A stretch of 39,012 nucleotides of DNA from Chitinophagales bacterium (GCA_016787295.1 JAEUUX010000150.1:1-39012); one strand, 5' to 3'; positions 26,462 through 36,022 are shown, numbered from the stretch's first letter. Notes: generated from the letters alone by a model not told the origin. Made by a program: numbers and translations.

Positions 26462-27175
26462 ATGCAACAATTATTACCACCACAAAAAATACAAGGCGTT
26501 CTGCCATTAACACTTGGCGCAAGTATCAACGCTGTTCTCAAGTTTTTAGAACGTATTTTGCCACTTTTTGCCCAAGAGTATGGCAGTAAGACAAAGAACG
26601 AAGCAGATCTTAATGAAGATTTGTGCCATATAATACAAGACCAAAAAAGAGAAAACGATTTTTTCTATTTTATTCCGGAAAAGTACCAAGGAGGAAACAG
26701 ACGAGTAGATTTTGGCGTTTTTATGGAACAAAAAAGTGAAGATTTGCTAGCGTTTAAAGTACGTGATGGAAATGGTAGAAAAATACAGTTTTTTGCTATG
26801 GAAGGCAAACGACTACCAACCCCTAAAAAAAACGATAAACGAGACCTTAGAGAATATGTATGTAGTAATGGTGGTGCTATGCAGCGTTTTAAAGTAAATC
26901 AACATGGTGTAGGGCTTTCCCAATCCGCCATTATTGCCTACGTTCAAGAAGAAGATTTTGTTTATTGGTATCAACAAATCAATGAATGGATTTCTGACCT
27001 TGCCGAACAAAATACTGATGTAAATATTGTTTGGACTACCGATGAGATACTAAAAGAGTATTCACCACCATTTGACCATACGCCAGTATTAGCACGATAC
27101 TACTCTGATAATACCAAAACAGGAGATAACATTAATTCGACTATCAAACTCCACCACTTTTGGGTAATGATGTAG
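26462..27175 (+). CDS. Putative PD-(D/E)XK nuclease partner of the methylase
   Basis: This 237-residue protein starts 3 bases after the methylase stop, so the two are translated together. It has the layout of a PD-(D/E)XK nuclease: Glu52 in a helix ([13 protein letters not shown]), Asp83 in RRVDFGVF, then a strand with Glu114 and Lys116 ([10 protein letters not shown]). A conserved-looking helix follows ([21 protein letters not shown]). I do not recognise the family. With the methylase it could be a restriction enzyme, or an effector that uses the methylation state differently. It is as AT-rich as the methylase. Confidence 0.6.
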   Translation: MQQLLPPQKIQGVLPLTLGASINAVLKFLERILPLFAQEYGSKTKNEADLNEDLCHIIQDQKRENDFFYFIPEKYQGGNRRVDFGVFMEQKSEDLLAFKVRDGNGRKIQFFAMEGKRLPTPKKNDKRDLREYVCSNGGAMQRFKVNQHGVGLSQSAIIAYVQEEDFVYWYQQINEWISDLAEQNTDVNIVWTTDEILKEYSPPFDHTPVLARYYSDNTKTGDNINSTIKLHHFWVMM

Positions 27176-27212
27176 CCCAAATATACCTTTATTCATAACC
27201 CCATTTCCGCCC

Positions 27213-29579
27213 ATGTATGTCATCAAACGCGACGGCAAACGCGAAGCCGTTTCTTTCGATAAAATTCTTATCCGAATCAGAAACCTCTGCAAAGGATTAG
27301 ATGTTCAGTATGTAGACCCTGTTCGAGTGGCACAGTCGGTTGTGCAAGGGTTATACGATGGTGTCTCGACCACCGAACTCGATAATCTGGCTGCCGAAAC
27401 AGCCGCAAGTATGTCTGCCACTCACCCCGACTTTGGGATTTTGGCAGCCCGTATCGCCGTGTCTAACCTGCACAAGAACACCAAAACGTCTTTTGCAGAA
27501 ACCATTAGCGATTTGTACCACTATGTCGACCCCAAAACGGGTAAAGCCTCGCTTATTGCAGAGGAAGTGTATAATATTGTACAGGCAAACAAAGAACGCT
27601 TGGACAACGCCATTCACCATGAGCGTGATTTTGATTTCGATTTTTTCGGCTTCAAAACCTTAGAACGTTCTTATTTGTTGAAACGATACGGCAAAATTTC
27701 GGAACGTCCGCAACACCTCTGGATGCGTGTCGCCATTGGGATTCATCAACAAGATATAGAGGCTGCCCTCGAAACGTATAACTTGATGTCTCAAAAATGG
27801 TTCACGCACGCCACACCCACTTTGTTCAATGCTGGCACGCCCAAACCACAGATGTCGAGCTGTTTCTTGCTCCAAATGCAGGCAGATAGCATCGAAGGTA
27901 TCTATAACACCTTGTCGCAATGCGCCAAAATATCCCAATCGGCGGGCGGTGTTGGCTTGAGTATTCACAACATTAGGGCAAAAAATAGCTATATCAAAGG
28001 CACCAATGGCGTGTCGAATGGTTTGGTGCCAATGTTGCAGGTGTTCAATGCCACAGCGCGCTATGTCGACCAAGGTGGTAACAAAAGGCGCGGCGCTTTT
28101 GCCATTTATCTCGAACCATGGCACGACGATGTGTTAGATTTCTTAGACCTTAAGAAAAATCATGGTAAAGAGGAACTGCGCGCACGCGATTTGTTTTATG
28201 CACTTTGGATACCTGATTTGTTTATGCAGCGCGTCCAGAACGATGAAATGTGGTCGCTATTCTGTCCCAACGAAGCGCCCGATTTGCACGAATGTTACGG
28301 CGAAGCGTTTGAGCAGCTATACCTGCGGTACGAAAAAGAAGGACGCGCACGCCGCCAAATTAAGGCACAAGAGTTGTGGTTCAAGATTTTGGATTCACAA
28401 ATAGAAACAGGTACGCCATATATGTTGTTCAAAGATGCTGCTAATAAAAAATCGAACCAACAAAATTTGGGAACGATTAAATCGAGCAACCTTTGCACCG
28501 AAATCATGGAATATACAGCGCCCGACGAAGTGGCAGTGTGTAATTTGGCGAGCATCAATTTGAGCAAATTTGTCAAAAATGGCGAATTTGACCACAAAAA
28601 GTTGTTCGATATCACCAAAATTGTGACCCGAAACCTCAATAAAGTGATAGACGTGAATTACTATCCAGTGGAGGAGGCTCGCCGTTCCAATATGCGGCAC
28701 CGTCCTATCGGCTTAGGTGTGCAGGGTTTAGCTGATGCGTTTTTGTTGCTACGGCTACCTTTCGAAAGCGAAGCTGCTCGCCAACTCAATCGCGAAATCT
28801 TTGAAACCATTTACTTTGGTGCGCTGACTGCCTCCAACGAATTGGCACAAAAACATGGTGCGTATGAAACGTTTGCAGGTTCGCCCGCCTCGAAAGGTTT
28901 TTTGCAATTTGACATGTGGAATGTAGAACCCTCAATGCGCTGGGATTGGTATCGCCTCAAAGCGAATATTGTCAAACATGGTCTGCGCAATAGCCTTTTG
29001 CTCGCTCCCATGCCAACCGCCTCGACTTCACAAATCTTGGGTAACAATGAATGTTTTGAGCCTTATACCACCAATATCTATACGCGCCGTGTGTTGAGTG
29101 GCGAGTTTATTGTGGTCAACAAACACCTACTAAAAGATTTAATTGCTTTAGGCTTGTGGAACGAAACGCTCAAAAACGTGTTGATAGCCAACAATGGCTC
29201 CGTGCAATCTATTGGCGGACTACCCGAAGACCTGAAAGAACGCTACAAAACAGCCTGGGAAATCAAACAGCGTACAATTATCGATTTGGCTGCCGACCGT
29301 GGGGCTTTTATCTGTCAAAGTCAGAGCCTCAATGTTTTTATGGAAGAGCCTAACTACAAAAAACTGTCAAGCCTACATTTTTATGCTTGGCAAAAGGGTT
29401 TAAAAACCGGCATGTATTATCTCCGCACGCGCCCCGCTGCCGATGCCATTAAGTTTACGGTGGACACCCAACAATTGCAACAACAACAGCAGGAACAACA
29501 AAGCCTGTTGGACGAGAGTGTTATTGTAGGCAAAACTTGTAGTTTGGACGACCCTGATTGTGTAAGTTGTAGTGCTTAG
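27213..29579 (+). CDS. nrdA: Class Ia ribonucleoside-diphosphate reductase, alpha subunit
   Basis: This 788-residue protein begins with an ATP-cone ([20 protein letters not shown]), the allosteric activity site. Active-site residues include Cys217 in SSCFLLQM, the SSNLCTEI motif with the radical-carrying Cys, and the [18 protein letters not shown] region. The C-terminal [10 protein letters not shown] has the redox pair Cys783/Cys786. It reduces ribonucleoside diphosphates with the NrdB radical subunit, whose gene is not in the window. Before the C-terminus a Gln-rich run ([15 protein letters not shown]) forms a flexible tail. No strong promoter is seen; TACCTTTA at 27184-27191 is a near match. 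Confidence 0.95.
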   Translation: MYVIKRDGKREAVSFDKILIRIRNLCKGLDVQYVDPVRVAQSVVQGLYDGVSTTELDNLAAETAASMSATHPDFGILAARIAVSNLHKNTKTSFAETISDLYHYVDPKTGKASLIAEEVYNIVQANKERLDNAIHHERDFDFDFFGFKTLERSYLLKRYGKISERPQHLWMRVAIGIHQQDIEAALETYNLMSQKWFTHATPTLFNAGTPKPQMSSCFLLQMQADSIEGIYNTLSQCAKISQSAGGVGLSIHNIRAKNSYIKGTNGVSNGLVPMLQVFNATARYVDQGGNKRRGAFAIYLEPWHDDVLDFLDLKKNHGKEELRARDLFYALWIPDLFMQRVQNDEMWSLFCPNEAPDLHECYGEAFEQLYLRYEKEGRARRQIKAQELWFKILDSQIETGTPYMLFKDAANKKSNQQNLGTIKSSNLCTEIMEYTAPDEVAVCNLASINLSKFVKNGEFDHKKLFDITKIVTRNLNKVIDVNYYPVEEARRSNMRHRPIGLGVQGLADAFLLLRLPFESEAARQLNREIFETIYFGALTASNELAQKHGAYETFAGSPASKGFLQFDMWNVEPSMRWDWYRLKANIVKHGLRNSLLLAPMPTASTSQILGNNECFEPYTTNIYTRRVLSGEFIVVNKHLLKDLIALGLWNETLKNVLIANNGSVQSIGGLPEDLKERYKTAWEIKQRTIIDLAADRGAFICQSQSLNVFMEEPNYKKLSSLHFYAWQKGLKTGMYYLRTRPAADAIKFTVDTQQLQQQQQEQQSLLDESVIVGKTCSLDDPDCVSCSA

Positions 29580-30143
29580 GAGACGCAAATAGGATCCTAA
29601 CTTAGATACCCAATAGTGTTAGCCATCACCCAAAAGCATGGTGCAAAACATGGTCAAATAGCAAAGCTCCTACACAAACAGCAACCTTTGTCTTTAATAC
29701 AATACCACTAAGTTGCGGACAGCCTTATTATTGTATCAAAATTTTCAATAAAAGCTCGAAACTGTCATGGTATTTCAAAGACAATATACCTAATTTTTAG
29801 CGACCATTTGAAACACGATAGGAGAAAAATCGTTGTTGTATTTGTTTTATGCCATAATAACACAGATTTTTCCCTATTTTCATCATCATAATTCACCATA
29901 ATCATCTTGGAGCAGGAGATAAGTAAAAAACAATACACAGTATTTGTTTTTACTTATCTCCTGTTTTTTTTCTAATTGCCAATAGCTGCCTTTATTTATT
30001 CCATTCCTCATTGCTAATTACAAATAGAGATGAGGAATTTGCTATATTATAACGTATCACCCCTTATTTCTAAACAAAAACACAATCTAAGCAGCTAACA
30101 ACAGCATATTTCTTTGTTGCTTCTTTTAATTTGTTTGTGCAGA
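29580..30143. other. Non-coding stretch after nrdA
   Basis: No gene is supported in these 560 bases. Apart from the terminator at 29913-29971 there is a 9-bp inverted repeat, ATTCCTCAT (30003-30011) with ATGAGGAAT (30030-30038). The first 330 bases before the terminator are either a long nrdA 3' untranslated region or an unrecognised RNA. Confidence 0.5.
29913..29971 (+). terminator. Strong 17-bp terminator, far downstream of nrdA
   Basis: CAGGAGATAAGTAAAAA (29913-29929) pairs with TTTTTACTTATCTCCTG (29947-29963), followed by TTTTTTTT. It lies 333 bases after the nrdA stop. Confidence 0.85.
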
Positions 30144-30331
30144 TTAGCTCCAGTATAGTGCTACAGGCAATATGCACCTGCAAAGTAGCTCCAGCATTGT
30201 GCTACAGCCAATATGCACCTGCAAAGTAGCTCCAGCATTGTGCTACAGCCAATATGCACCTGCAAACTAACGCTGGCGCTGCGCCAGAACCAATATGCAC
30301 CTGCAAACTAACGCTGGCGCTGCGCCAGAAC
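30144..30331. repeat. 41-bp tandem repeat, four and a half units, each with a hairpin
   Basis: Units start at 30144, 30185, 30226, 30267 and 30308 (partial). The second half, CCAATATGCACCTGCAAA, is nearly constant. In units 1-3 the first half is (G/T)TAGCTCCAGCATTGTGCTAC or a close variant, with TAGC/GCTA stems. In units 4-5 it becomes CTGGCGCTGCGCCAG, a different perfect hairpin. The 41-base period does not fit a reading frame. Confidence 0.9.
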
Positions 30332-30335
30332 ACAC

Positions 30336-30379
30336 AAAAAATCGGCTTACTATCCCCTACAAGGACAGCAAACCGATTT
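30336..30379 (-). terminator. Terminator of rsmG
   Basis: On the minus strand AAATCGGTTTGCTGTCC pairs, with some G-U and mismatched positions, with GGGGATAGTAAGCCGATTT. T-residues follow. It lies 40 bases past the rsmG stop and adjoins the 41-bp repeats. Confidence 0.7.
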
Positions 30380-30418
30380 GACACATTCATAATAGTCCAT
30401 ATACCTCACCTTGCAAGG

Positions 30419-31054
30419 CTATACCCGCACATGAAGCAGATATTTTTCAGCAAAATACTCTTCCTCGAAATAATCGCCTAAAAAATATTGCTGTACTTTC
30501 TTGTTGACCGCTACAATTTCCTCCCGCAAATTCCCACCTTTGAGCAGTAGCACCCCATTGGGCAATTTATTATATTTTTCGCCCGATTTGCTCGGAATAA
30601 CCATGCGTTGAGCAAAATGGAATAGCTCCGCCAGCGGCAAAGTAGCTCGCGAAATCACATAATCATAGGTCTTTTGGTGCAACTGCTCGGCGCGCAACTG
30701 TTCGGCGCGGGCATTCGTCAAACCCAATGCCTCAATAACTGCTTTACATACCATTATTTTTTTACCCGTTCCATCAATCAAATGAAAACGGCATTCGGGC
30801 AGCAAAATTGCCAAAGGAATACCCGGAAAACCACCTCCCGTTCCGATGTCTAAGAACTGCGTAAAGGGTTTAAAACGGCACAACTTAGCAATAGCCAAAG
30901 AATGCAAAACATGATGCAAATACAGATTGTCGATATCCTTTCGCGAAATAACATTGATTTTGGCGTTCCAGTCGCTATATAAAGGCAACAATTGTTCGAA
31001 TTGTGCGCGTTGTGTGGCACTCAAATCGGGAAAATACTTACTAATGATTTCCAT
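30419..31054 (-). CDS. rsmG: 16S rRNA (guanine-N7) methyltransferase
   Basis: From the ATG at 31054 the protein has 211 residues, near the 207 of E. coli RsmG (GidB). The frame extends upstream to 31132 with a hydrophobic stretch absent from the family, so the shorter start is chosen. Family motifs are LYSDWNAKINVISRKDIDNLYLHHVLHSL, the SAM-binding FLDIGTGGGFPGIPLAILLP, and YDYVISRATLPL. It makes m7G527 in the 530 loop of 16S rRNA; loss gives low-level streptomycin resistance in many bacteria. It is a single gene with its own terminator. Confidence 0.95.
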   Translation of the reverse strand: MEIISKYFPDLSATQRAQFEQLLPLYSDWNAKINVISRKDIDNLYLHHVLHSLAIAKLCRFKPFTQFLDIGTGGGFPGIPLAILLPECRFHLIDGTGKKIMVCKAVIEALGLTNARAEQLRAEQLHQKTYDYVISRATLPLAELFHFAQRMVIPSKSGEKYNKLPNGVLLLKGGNLREEIVAVNKKVQQYFLGDYFEEEYFAEKYLLHVRV

Positions 31055-31176
31055 AAACGTAATAAAATAAAGAATAAAAAAACCGCCAATAAGCAGTAAC
31101 AAAGGCATTCCATTAAGCCATAAAGCTGCCATCGAAACCGATTACATAGCCAAATTCATAAAAATAAAACTATCTA

Positions 31177-31285
31177 TTTGGGCGTTTCCCCGTTGGGGTC
31201 GGGCTTTACAGGGCTTCGCTAACGCTACGGTGCAAGCACCAGCCTAACGGCAGCCCTTACAATCCCTAACGCGCTTCGCCACTCG
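31177..31285 (+). repeat. Dispersed ~110-bp repeat, copy 3
   Basis: It has the same ends as the copies at 5183 and 9216. The first hairpin changes on both sides, TTTCCCCGTTGGGG against TTTCCCTGCGGG in copies 1-2, which keeps the pairing. It lies between two minus-strand genes, rsmG and the porin. Confidence 0.85.
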
Positions 31286-31409
31286 CACAAGTGGTCATAA
31301 TACATTAACAAATTGGCAGCGGCTTCGCCTTGACTGCCTTTCTCCTGCTACCAAACCTTGCCCCACAAAACCCCAAACGGACTTTTGTACCTCAAAAGGG
31401 AAGATTTCG

Positions 31410-33389
31410 TTAGTCAAAAAACATCCACGACACACCAAAGCGCAACGCGCGGTCGGCAGCAGGATATTGGTAAGCCGAAAAATAGCTTTTTTGACGAAAT
31501 AGCCCCTGATTGACGTGATGCACATTCACAAACAAACGCAAACGCTTCACCTTTGCCGCCAAAAATACATCTATAACGGGATAAAAACGCAATTGTTCCG
31601 TGTTTTGTACCACAAATTGTCCCATATCGGGCATAAAACCGGGTGCATAATAGTTGCTATTATAGCCCACATCAAGCCCCAAACGCACCCGCGCTGCTCG
31701 GCTAAACAATACTTTCTCCCAGTAGAGACTATGCCTGCCATAGAGCAAGGGTAGCGGCACTTGGCTACTGCTTGATACCTGCAATGCTAACAAATTATCT
31801 GCATGGAAGTCACCGAAACGAAAATGTTTGCTACCCCAAACCTGACTGATATTCACCAACACATCACTCAATTGCATGGGCGTACCATCGCTTTGCCACA
31901 CCACATAATTGTCGAACGTGTGATTAGCATAGCCAAGTTGTAACTGCAAAAAAGGCTGATAGAAAGTAGCAGATAACTGCACGGCATTGATTTTTTGCCA
32001 ACTGTCATGCTGCCAGTTCCGATAAGTCGACACATACCGCATCACAATATAGTCGGGTGTGACGCTTTGTAGCACCGCTTTACCCGCTAACCAGCCTATT
32101 TTGTTGCTGATATTCCATCGCAACCTGCCCTGTAGAGACAAGTCGGCGGCATTAAATCCCCACAAAGCATATTGAGCATCACCCCAGAAGCTCATTTTGG
32201 CTTGGCTTTGGTTTTCTAAGTGTAGCACGAGCAACATACTTTGCAGTTTGCGCAGTTGGTTTTCACCCACAAACGTACTATCTACATCGTTGTAAATAGT
32301 ATCGGTAATCGCCACTTGGTCGAGCCAAATATATTGATGTTTGACCCCAGCGCGGAGGCTAAACGTATGCTGAAACCCCAAAGAGTCGGTGCGCATTCGT
32401 CGTCCATATATCGCCAAAAAACCTTCGTTATCCAACACCCGCGCCGTCAAAGAGTCTTTTACTTGCGTGGTATTGAATAAGTTGGTGGGATAAAAATCAG
32501 TAGTCGGCGAAGTATCTGTATAGTCATAGCGCTGTCGTTCATAGCTCGCCCGATAACCCAATCGGTAAGTCGAAAATTGAGGGGCTAAAGTGTCATTGAC
32601 ATAGCGCGGAAAGTCATACAACTTACCAATACTATAAGTTTGTTGTGCAAAAAAGCGGCGTTGGGACAAGGTGCTTTTGGCAGTTGTCAGGTGCGGTTCT
32701 ATGATGGTGCGTGGCGTGGCGAGAGTGTCTGTAATCAGATTCAGCCATTCGTTCCGAAAATACACCTCACTTTGGTAGCCACCGCTATGGCTATTGTCTG
32801 CCTTGTTCGCCAAGTAGTAGGCTAACAACTGGTAGCGATTATTGGGCGTAAAATAGCGAAAACTGCCCGAAAAAGTGTGTATATTGGCATTTTGTTGCAG
32901 AAAAACGCCGGGAGCAATAACGCGCCGATAATCGGCTGTGACATTGATTTGGCGCGACAAAGGCACCGAAAACAACACACTTGCCTGTTGCTCGCTCGAA
33001 GGTCCAATCATGTAACGCAAATCGGAAGCAGGATATTGGGTATAAAAATATCGCACCGAATCGGCTTGAATCTGGTAGCGCTGATATTGTTTCCAACCCA
33101 ATTGAAAACCCAATGGGCGCTCATATTCAAACACCCGATAACCATGCGCTTGACCGGGATTTCCGCCCAATGAAAATTGCTCAAAAAGTCCACGATGCGC
33201 GGGATTAAACCGTTGAAACTGGTGAAGACTCGTGTCCAATAGTTGCAATTCTTGTGTATAGAGGTCAGTAAACGACCAAATTTTGTCATAGCGCAAATCG
33301 GCACGGATAGAGTCACTTGCACGGATTTGTGCAGCAACTTCCTGCCCGATAAGCGCTATGCAAACAATAAAGAATACAATATAACGCAT
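31410..33389 (-). CDS. Putative porin (Porin_10 type outer-membrane barrel)
   Basis: This 659-residue protein has a signal peptide (MRYIVFFIVCIALIGQEVAAQ), a short periplasmic N-terminus, and many alternating aromatic/polar strands. It ends with WMFFD, fitting the aromatic end seen in barrels assembled by BAM. The opening region (DLYTQELQLLDTSLHQFQRFNPAHRG, then SLGGNPGQAHGYRVFE) matches the putative-porin family seen in Bacteroidota. It should sit in the outer membrane; the substrate is unknown. It lies 9 bases after the lipoprotein gene and is probably co-transcribed with it. Confidence 0.85.
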   Translation of the reverse strand: MRYIVFFIVCIALIGQEVAAQIRASDSIRADLRYDKIWSFTDLYTQELQLLDTSLHQFQRFNPAHRGLFEQFSLGGNPGQAHGYRVFEYERPLGFQLGWKQYQRYQIQADSVRYFYTQYPASDLRYMIGPSSEQQASVLFSVPLSRQINVTADYRRVIAPGVFLQQNANIHTFSGSFRYFTPNNRYQLLAYYLANKADNSHSGGYQSEVYFRNEWLNLITDTLATPRTIIEPHLTTAKSTLSQRRFFAQQTYSIGKLYDFPRYVNDTLAPQFSTYRLGYRASYERQRYDYTDTSPTTDFYPTNLFNTTQVKDSLTARVLDNEGFLAIYGRRMRTDSLGFQHTFSLRAGVKHQYIWLDQVAITDTIYNDVDSTFVGENQLRKLQSMLLVLHLENQSQAKMSFWGDAQYALWGFNAADLSLQGRLRWNISNKIGWLAGKAVLQSVTPDYIVMRYVSTYRNWQHDSWQKINAVQLSATFYQPFLQLQLGYANHTFDNYVVWQSDGTPMQLSDVLVNISQVWGSKHFRFGDFHADNLLALQVSSSSQVPLPLLYGRHSLYWEKVLFSRAARVRLGLDVGYNSNYYAPGFMPDMGQFVVQNTEQLRFYPVIDVFLAAKVKRLRLFVNVHHVNQGLFRQKSYFSAYQYPAADRALRFGVSWMFFD

Positions 33390-33398
33390 GGCAATAGA

Positions 33399-33959
33399 TT
33401 AGTGTCCTTGTGGAGGTGCTGCTTGACCTTGTGCGCCCTCTATAACAGATTGGCGACGATTAATGATTTGCTCAAAGAATTTCAGTCCTGTTGGCGTGAA
33501 TTGACAAGTATATTTTTCGTTGTCAATAGTAAAGAAGGCACGGTTACAAGGCGGCACGATATTGATTTCCATCGCTATGGCAATATCCCCTTTTTTGTTC
33601 TTAAACACCGCTGCACCATCGTATTTGCCTGCTTTACATGGGGCTTCGTTGGCGCGCTTGTTTTCGATATACTGAAAATAAGACATGACTTGGTTGGCAT
33701 CAACCGTCTCAAAAGATATACCATAGTCATACAGTTGGAACTCGACTTTATTACACTCTTGCATGATGGCTCCCAACTTGGGCAGTGGGCTTGGTTCGTA
33801 GGGTTTGCCGGCATCTGCCGAAACCGCAGACGGAGCGGCTGCAATAGGTTCAGTAGTAGCCGTATTATTATTGCTTGTTTCAGACGTTTTGGGCTGACAA
33901 GCCATCAACACACCCAAGAAGCAATAACACAGAATAAAGGATAATTTTTGTGTTTTCAT
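33399..33959 (-). CDS. Lipoprotein of unknown function
   Basis: The ATG at 33959 gives 186 residues with a lipoprotein signal (CFLGVLMAC). A Thr/Ala-rich linker and a globular domain with four spaced cysteines follow (QECNK, EAPCKAG, VPPCNRA, KYTCQF), probably two disulfides in the periplasm. The segment VMSYFQYIENKRANEAPC might be diagnostic, but I do not recognise the family. A TTG at 33965 would add two residues. It is first in a two-gene unit with the porin. Confidence 0.7.
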   Translation of the reverse strand: MKTQKLSFILCYCFLGVLMACQPKTSETSNNNTATTEPIAAAPSAVSADAGKPYEPSPLPKLGAIMQECNKVEFQLYDYGISFETVDANQVMSYFQYIENKRANEAPCKAGKYDGAAVFKNKKGDIAIAMEINIVPPCNRAFFTIDNEKYTCQFTPTGLKFFEQIINRRQSVIEGAQGQAAPPQGH

Positions 33960-34075
33960 GGACAATAAAATAGAAAAATGGTAAGCGCCGCAAAGGTACG
34001 CAATTTAACTGATTGAATGTTATAGTCGAGGGAATTTTCGTTGCACAACAAAAGAATAGATAGGCAAGTTGGCAG

Positions 34076-34542
34076 TATACTGAATTGAAAATACTTTTCG
34101 GATTTGATAATAGACGATGTTACGCACTTGCCCCAAAATGCCACATCAATTAACGGCAATTTGCCATTCCTCGAAATACTATTATCGTAAATGACAAATG
34201 GTGATTCTGCTTTTTTGCTCACCCAAAAAAGCAGCAAAAAAGGGTGTTCTTTTTTCGAGTGGATTCGTCCGGCGTGCTGTGGTCTTTGCTTAATTTTGTG
34301 GTAGCAAGCGAAATCGTAGGCATTTTGTCTGTTTCTCCACATTAGCTACCACAAAATGTAGGCAATCGTTGAGGCAGTTTATCGTTTTTTGTCTGTTTAG
34401 CAGTGACTTTCATGCCTCAACGACCGAAACAGCACTATTTCGGAGAACGAAAATAATGTAGGCAGATGTGCGTTTTTTGTGACCGCAATTATTCGCCTGA
34501 CAACATTTTACAAAATCCGAAGACTGTATTCAATTTAGTATA
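34076..34542 (+). mobile_element. MITE-like element, copy A (467 bp)
   Basis: It begins TATACTGAATTGAAAATAC and ends with the reverse complement of TATACTAAATTGAATACAG. Both ends lead to TTCGGATTT, making imperfect terminal inverted repeats of about 31 bases. A second copy, roughly 85-90% identical by eye, lies at 37287-37760. Inside are hairpins CTGCTTTTTTG/CAAAAAAGCAG (34207-34234), ATTTTGTGGTAGC/GCTACCACAAAAT (34293-34357) and CGTTGAGGCA/TGCCTCAACG (34367-34422). There is no transposase frame. The TATA ends would fit a TA target duplication. The rest of 33966-34598 shows no gene. Confidence 0.85.
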
Positions 34543-34613
34543 GTATAATTCTCGAATTTCGGCGAGTCAATAGATTAATTGAGCAAAAATGGCAAAATAT
34601 GCGTTTTTTTCCG

Positions 34614-34621
34614 TACCTTTG
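34614..34621 (+). promoter_or_regulatory. -7 box TACCTTTG for the DUF445 gene
   Basis: TACCTTTG followed by CTG lies inside the frame that opens at 34599 and 29 bases before the ATG at 34650. This rules out the upstream start. Confidence 0.65.
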
Positions 34622-34649
34622 CTGTTCAAAAAATCATTTTTTTTCAGAC

Positions 34650-35882
34650 ATGGCAAAAAAAGGTGACATTCGCTATGCTGCCACTGGTATGTTATTGGTA
34701 GCAATGGTGGTGTTTATTATTGCTCGGATTTTGGAGCATAGCTATCCCGCAATGGGCTATATTCGCGCTTTTGCAGAAGCCGCTATGGTGGGCGGGCTTG
34801 CCGACTGGTTTGCGGTGGTGGCGCTATTTCAGCATCCTTTGGGTATTCCTATCCCACATACCAACCTTATCAAGCTCAAACAAGCCGATTTTGCAGCAGG
34901 TTTGGGGCATTTTGTAGTAGAAAACTTCCTCAACGAACAATCCATCATGGTGCATTTGGATAAGGTGCGGTTCAGCGACGAAATTGTAGAATTTATTACC
35001 AAACAACAAAGTCCGCGCAAATTGGCACGACAGTTGGCACAACACGTCCCTTCGGTATTGGATAATCTCGACGACGAAGAAACCAACAAATTCATAGAAA
35101 GCAATTTGCGTGGGGTCATCGAAAACATAGATTCTGCCAATATCTTGTCCAAAATGTTGGAATACTTGATAGAAAAAGATTTGCACCAACATCTTTTGGC
35201 AGATATTTTGGACATTGCAGACCAATATGTGCATCAAGAAGTGGTTGAAACACGCATTTTGGAAGAAATTCGCAAACAACGCGAATGGTATTGGCCCCCT
35301 TCACAGATGATTACCGAAAAAATTGTGGACGTGTTGCGCACCCAAATTTCAGACATACAAGGCAATCCCGACCACGAAATGCGCTACAAACTAAACGGTT
35401 TCATAGAAAACTTTATCGACCAGCTCAAGAACTCACCCGACTATCAAAAAGCCGCCGAAAATATCAAATTGTCTTTGCTCAACAATACAGCTTTTGCAAC
35501 TTATTCGCAACAAGTGTGGAGTGATGTCAAAAAAGTTATTGAACGCGACATTGCCTCCGAAGGCTCACGCATAGAGCGCAGTTTGGAAAAAGCCCTCACC
35601 TACATGACCGACAAACTGCAAACCGACACACGCCTACAAGACCTCATTAACCAAACCCTCAAGCGTGAGGCGCTATATGCTATTTGCGATATGCGCGAAG
35701 AAATTGCAGGACACATCAGCCAAACAGTAGCTGGCTGGACCGACATCGCCGACCGCATCAACCAAGAAGTAGGCAACGACCTACAGTTTATCCGTATCAA
35801 TGGTACGTTGGTGGGCGGGAGTATTGGTTTGTTGCTCTACACCATTTTTGAGAAATTATTGCCTTATTTGGGAGTGTTGTAG
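34650..35882 (+). CDS. DUF445 family membrane protein
   Basis: From the ATG at 34650 the protein has 410 residues. It has an N-terminal helix (AATGMLLVAMVVFIIARI), the family signature AEAAMVGGLADWFAVVALFQHPLGIPIPHT, and a long helical middle rich in charged residues. It ends with a glycine-rich membrane segment (GTLVGGSIGLLLYTIFEKLLPYLG). DUF445 proteins (YjiN/YheB-like) are membrane proteins of unknown role. The gene is single, bounded by the MITE copy and its own terminator. Confidence 0.9.
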   Translation: MAKKGDIRYAATGMLLVAMVVFIIARILEHSYPAMGYIRAFAEAAMVGGLADWFAVVALFQHPLGIPIPHTNLIKLKQADFAAGLGHFVVENFLNEQSIMVHLDKVRFSDEIVEFITKQQSPRKLARQLAQHVPSVLDNLDDEETNKFIESNLRGVIENIDSANILSKMLEYLIEKDLHQHLLADILDIADQYVHQEVVETRILEEIRKQREWYWPPSQMITEKIVDVLRTQISDIQGNPDHEMRYKLNGFIENFIDQLKNSPDYQKAAENIKLSLLNNTAFATYSQQVWSDVKKVIERDIASEGSRIERSLEKALTYMTDKLQTDTRLQDLINQTLKREALYAICDMREEIAGHISQTVAGWTDIADRINQEVGNDLQFIRINGTLVGGSIGLLLYTIFEKLLPYLGVL

Positions 35883-35897
35883 CTTTTATCGAATAGG

Positions 35898-35938
35898 AAA
35901 AGGGCATTATCCATTTGCTTGGATAATGCCCTTTTTAT
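35898..35938 (+). terminator. Terminator of the DUF445 gene
   Basis: AAAAGGGCATTATCCA (35898-35913) pairs with TGGATAATGCCCTTTT (35920-35935), then T residues. It may also serve the minus-strand nuclease gene. Confidence 0.85.
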
Positions 35939-35948
35939 TGTATTTGGG

Positions 35949-36022
35949 GATATTGGTTTTTTATTTCGGCTGTGTTTAATATTTTTACGCCAAATTTTGC
36001 AATATTTCGCAAAATTTGGCGT
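35949..36022. repeat. 74-bp direct repeat, left copy, with hairpin
   Basis: It runs from GATATTGG to GGCGT and differs from 37031-37104 at about four positions. It ends in a perfect 14-bp hairpin, ACGCCAAATTTTGC/GCAAAATTTGGCGT, with an eight-base loop. The two copies flank the nuclease gene. Confidence 0.85.

Noticed and set aside
23531-27175. The methylase pair as a type I restriction system
   Set aside because: No HsdS with two target domains and no HsdR helicase is present; the target-recognition region is fused to the methylase.
30144-30331. The 41-bp repeats as a CRISPR array
   Set aside because: The units are contiguous, spacers would have to be the hairpin halves, three of which are almost the same, and no cas gene is in the window.
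31055-31132. A hydrophobic N-terminal extension of RsmG
   Set aside because: RsmG is cytosolic and the ATG at 31054 gives normal length; the extension is a chance open stretch.
33243-33944. A 233-codon + strand frame
   Set aside because: It lies opposite the lipoprotein and porin starts, which have signal peptides and sensible composition; it is a shadow.
34076-34542. MITE copy A as an insertion sequence with a transposase
   Set aside because: No frame of useful length is contained in it on either strand.
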